NCBI GenBank assembly: GCA_023436205.1
Contig: JAEZKC010000097.1
Location: forward strand, 1 to 64,000
DNA: 64,000 bases
Direction: 5' to 3'
Source of the DNA: Fibrobacterota bacterium
Lineage (GTDB): Bacteria; Fibrobacterota; Chitinivibrionia; Chitinivibrionales; Chitinispirillaceae
Every line of letters starts with the position of its first letter. Within the stretch, counting starts at the first letter, position 1. Below the pieces are notes generated by a model. It saw only the letters and a program-made list of their open reading frames with translations. It ran no database searches and was not told the origin of the DNA. Position numbers and translations under genes: made by a program. Shown here in pieces: positions 61,650 through 64,000 of the stretch.

Positions 61650-62399
61650 TCACCTCTGGTTTTCACCCTCTTCCTGATCACCTTTCCTCTTTCTTTTGGC
61701 AGGAAGCTTTATTGAGTATTTGCTTGCCTTGGCTTTATCGCCTCTGAAAGTAAACTGGCCGAATTCCGATACCTCTTTTAAGACATTGCCCAGCAGATAG
61801 TGTACTTTGTCGCGCATGACCTTCTGCTCCGGGGTTTCTTCTCTCGCCACCTTGGCTTGGGCAGCAAGGGTGCCCAGGGTGGAGGCTAGCTCCGATGCTT
61901 CATCAAGGGCCTGGAATCTGAAATCGGTCATTCTCAGCGGCTCAGGCTTGCTCTTGCCGATCACCGATATATCGCTGAGGTCCTGGATAAGGTCGGCAGC
62001 CGAATCGCCTTCCTTGATTTTTACAACCTTTGCCAGCTGCACCGGGTCATTCCGGTAGGCAAAGGACATATAATCCAGAATGTATTTCAAAATACTCTGG
62101 GCTTCCTCTCTCTTCTGGTTCCACAGGGCGGTAAGCTCAGGTTTGTCAAACTGGACATCGAAATATTTCGAACTCAATTCCCGAAGAGCGCCGCAAAGTA
62201 CTGGAATCTGCTCCACTGTGTCCCATGGTATCTTTTCCCGCTCAAGCTCCGCTCGATCCTTGCACACCCGCACATACATCGCCTCCCCGGCGAAAATCAG
62301 TCGGGCGGGATCCATGCTGTGCAGTTTGTGCCGCTTCACACTGATATCCAGGGTGGGGTAATTTGAGAAAATGTGGTTCAGAACATTATCATAACTCAT
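61650..62399 (-). CDS. unknown protein, paralogue of the 62722 gene (member A)
   Basis: A 249-residue protein from ATG 62399 (GGAGGAG upstream). Helical throughout: ELTALWNQKREEAQSILKYI, DLIQDLSDISVIGKSKPEPL, EASELASTLGTLAAQAKVAR, ending in a basic tail (PAKRKRKGDQEEGENQR). It shares the middle and C-terminal layout (LIQDL, then TPEQ, D.vhyllg, FGQFTFRGDKAKASKYS) with the gene at 62722. No known family is recognised. The two stand divergent, 322 bases apart. Confidence 0.7.
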   Translation of the reverse strand: MSYDNVLNHIFSNYPTLDISVKRHKLHSMDPARLIFAGEAMYVRVCKDRAELEREKIPWDTVEQIPVLCGALRELSSKYFDVQFDKPELTALWNQKREEAQSILKYILDYMSFAYRNDPVQLAKVVKIKEGDSAADLIQDLSDISVIGKSKPEPLRMTDFRFQALDEASELASTLGTLAAQAKVAREETPEQKVMRDKVHYLLGNVLKEVSEFGQFTFRGDKAKASKYSIKLPAKRKRKGDQEEGENQR

Positions 62400-62721
62400 A
62401 ACTCCTCCATGATAGTGTGTGTATGTTGTATACTTTCCCTGCTGAGAATAGTATTTCTTTGTCAAATGCCGCAAAAAGCCATAAACGCCCGCAGCACTTT
62501 ATTGCGATTGCATCATACATAATGTGACTAGGAATTTTTTGAAATATACTGCCGAGAGATCCGGGTGCATTATCGTGTAGGTAAAGTTAAAATAATTGCG
62601 GCCAAACAAAAGCAAATATATTTTTTTTAAAAAATCTCTCCTGTATAAAAGTGACATTCCCGGCCGCAAGTATCTCCATTGTATTTGTTAATTGCTTCAC
62701 GGGTAAAGCAAGGAGACAAAG
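62400..62721. other. intergenic region between the divergent paralogues
   Basis: 322 AT-rich bases. A promoter candidate on the plus strand is TTGCGG, 17 bases, TATTTT (62596-62624). TTGCTT/AAGCAA (62692-62711) forms a small hairpin next to the ribosome site of the 62722 gene. Confidence 0.4.
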
Positions 62722-63435
62722 ATGAGTAAGAATCCGCATAGTCTTAAGTACAATATTCCGGTGTCGGTGGTTATACAGCAGGCAAGCGACATGTACTTTG
62801 TGGCCTTGACCGACAGGGAGATTCTTGAGGCTGCCGGGCTCTGTATGGAAAAAGCAATGTCACTTGAAACCCTTGCTCAAGAGTGCAGTCATGCCGAAGC
62901 AGCCTGGAAAATGGTGAAGGAGGAAAGGTCGATAAAAAAGGCTGAGCTCAGGAGGTATTTTACTCAGCTGTTCGCTTTGCGAAACGAACTAGCTTTCCAT
63001 TTCAGGTGTATTTGCGAAAAAAACAGTTTGCCTGTTTCAGTTCCTGTCTACGGCAGTCGGTCCGGGGCGATACTTGTTCAGGACCTTTTCGATTTGGCGC
63101 TGCTTGGAAAAAAACTCATTCCCTGGCTTGATAAAAGCGGCTTTGACGTTTCCAGGCTCGAGGACGCGCACGATAGTGCCTGTGCTCTTGCCAGCCGCCT
63201 TGCCCACTGGGAAGTGTTCACTCCGGATGAATCTCCCGAACGAGCTGAAAGAGACAGGCTGTATTTTGAGATCAGGCAGGTTCTATGCGATGTTCGAGAA
63301 GTGGGAAGAAGAGTATTTCACAACCACCCCCGTGCTGCTGCTTACTCCGATTCCTATAAACGGGCATCCCGCAGGAAGTGTGGAGCTAGAAAACAGAGGC
63401 CTGAAAATTGCGGCCAGAGAACAGATAAAAAATGA
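62722..63435 (+). CDS. unknown protein, paralogue of the 61650 gene (member B)
   Basis: A 237-residue protein after AAGGAGACAAAG. Helical (VVIQQASDMYFVALTDREIL, EAAGLCMEKAM, LRRYFTQLFALRNELAFHF). It aligns by pattern with member A: GAILVQDLFDLALLGKKLIP, EDAHDSACALASRLAHWEVF, TPDESPERAERDRLYFEIRQ, then a Phe-His end and a basic tail (ASRRKCGARKQRPENCGQRT). The two look like diverged copies. No signal and no known domain. The role is unknown. Confidence 0.7.
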   Translation: MSKNPHSLKYNIPVSVVIQQASDMYFVALTDREILEAAGLCMEKAMSLETLAQECSHAEAAWKMVKEERSIKKAELRRYFTQLFALRNELAFHFRCICEKNSLPVSVPVYGSRSGAILVQDLFDLALLGKKLIPWLDKSGFDVSRLEDAHDSACALASRLAHWEVFTPDESPERAERDRLYFEIRQVLCDVREVGRRVFHNHPRAAAYSDSYKRASRRKCGARKQRPENCGQRTDKK

Positions 63436-63745
63436 TAGAGTGATGTTTTGCCCGCATTGAGTGCAGGTCTGTCAGTAGTTAAAATGTAGTCCCCCTTTGA
63501 TCCCCTGCTGCTTCTCCGGTTTCTCTTCCACTGTTATCACTAGACTACCCCTGAATTCTCTTCGGATTTTCAGTTCAGCTGCTTTTACACCGGATAAAAG
63601 GTGGAGCGGAAAGGATAAAACCTGTTTCGGAGCGGAAAAAACTGGTTCCGGAGGGATAATTTGTGAAATCGTGCGGGGAATATTGGAAAACCAGTTGGAG
63701 AAAAAGCGGGGGAGAACGGATAATACTTTTTTGATTAGTGCTCAC
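63436..63745. other. intergenic purine-rich region
   Basis: About 310 bases. The second half is purine-rich with short near-repeats (CGGATAAAAGG, CGGAAAGGATAAAA, CGGAGGGATAA). No real gene was recognised; a frame at 63497-63769 has no known motif. Confidence 0.35.
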
Positions 63746-63948
63746 AGCTCCCTTTTTTGTAAACGATAACCCCGGGTGCTTTTCATGGTTTCCCCGGGAG
63801 ATAGTCTTGGTGCGGCTTTGAAGGTGAGCCTGAAGCCTTTCTGTTCCATAATGGATATTGCAGCTCAGGCGACTACTGGAGGTGAGGACAAGATCAGTAT
63901 CAGTAACATTGCTGAAAAGAACCGGGGGAAAAGATCATTATCGCTGGA
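63746..63948 (+). pseudogene. decayed copy of part of dacB
   Basis: AGCTCCCTTTTTTGTAAACG onward matches dacB bases 58299-58497 over about 200 bases. It carries many point changes and small insertions (extra C at GATAACCCC, extra G and A near ACCGGGGGAAA) that break the frame. No start or rest of the gene is present. It is therefore a duplicated, decaying fragment. Confidence 0.8.
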
Positions 63949-64000
63949 GGGGGCGGTTTTGCGGAAAGCGGATCGCTTCGATCATAGATATAAAAGCTGG

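Noticed and set aside
63497..63769. 90-residue frame near the window end
   Set aside because: It runs into the decayed dacB copy in another frame and shows no known motif.

Overview
The window looks like a chromosome segment of a free-living, anaerobic member of the Fibrobacterota (Chitinispirillum-like). This is inferred from two regulators of the Fibrobacter-typical TIGR02147 type, several secreted proteins ending in a sorting-domain-like tail (type IX secretion style), many lipoproteins, a PPi-type phosphofructokinase and a trimeric [FeFe] hydrogenase. No rRNA operon, CRISPR array or complete prophage was seen.

Layout. 1-2.7 kb: the end of an unknown gene, then a DDE transposase + ExeA-like ATPase + small third gene transposon. 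2.8-9.2 kb: an integrated element, mostly on the minus strand: an archaeo-eukaryotic-primase-like protein, a small HTH protein, more than 1 kb of non-coding DNA with palindromes and repeated motifs, a frameshifted lipoprotein gene, two small ribbon-helix-helix-like proteins and a tyrosine integrase. It abuts an intact tRNA-Thr(CGT) and a displaced tRNA 3' half. 9.2-15.1 kb: a gene remnant, a GH57 + glycogen synthase operon and PPi-phosphofructokinase. 15.2-18.0 kb: DUF4956 membrane protein, porin-like protein and CotH-like lipoprotein in one operon. 18.3-23.4 kb: HAD phosphatase, a chimeric regulator/sorting-tail gene, and a TIGR02147 regulator with a lipoprotein and a secreted protein. 23.6-29.8 kb: EAL-HDOD protein, TrkA/TrkH potassium uptake, an outer-membrane barrel. 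30.2-35.7 kb: hydCBA, with HydB fused to a GltD-like flavoprotein. 35.9-46.3 kb: AraC remnant, a candidate small RNA, DUF1287 protein, heparinase-II/III-like lyase, a truncated secreted protein, LRR lipoprotein, methyltransferase, MetH. 46.5-64 kb: PbpC and alpha-2-macroglobulin pair, beta-helix protein, flavoprotein, DacB, a divergent pair of related unknown proteins, and a decayed second copy of part of dacB.

How it works together. The central genes suggest glycogen storage (GlgA, GH57), PPi-linked glycolysis (Pfp), fermentative redox balancing with H2 (HydCBA), K+ homeostasis (TrkAH), methionine synthesis (MetH) and envelope upkeep (PbpC, A2M, DacB, DUF1287). Around them lie many signs of rearrangement: chimeric genes, 5'-truncated tails and duplicated fragments. 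The best candidate for something undescribed is the 2.8-9.2 kb primase/integrase element with its long structured non-coding region. The HydB-GltD fusion and the DUF4956-porin-CotH operon follow.
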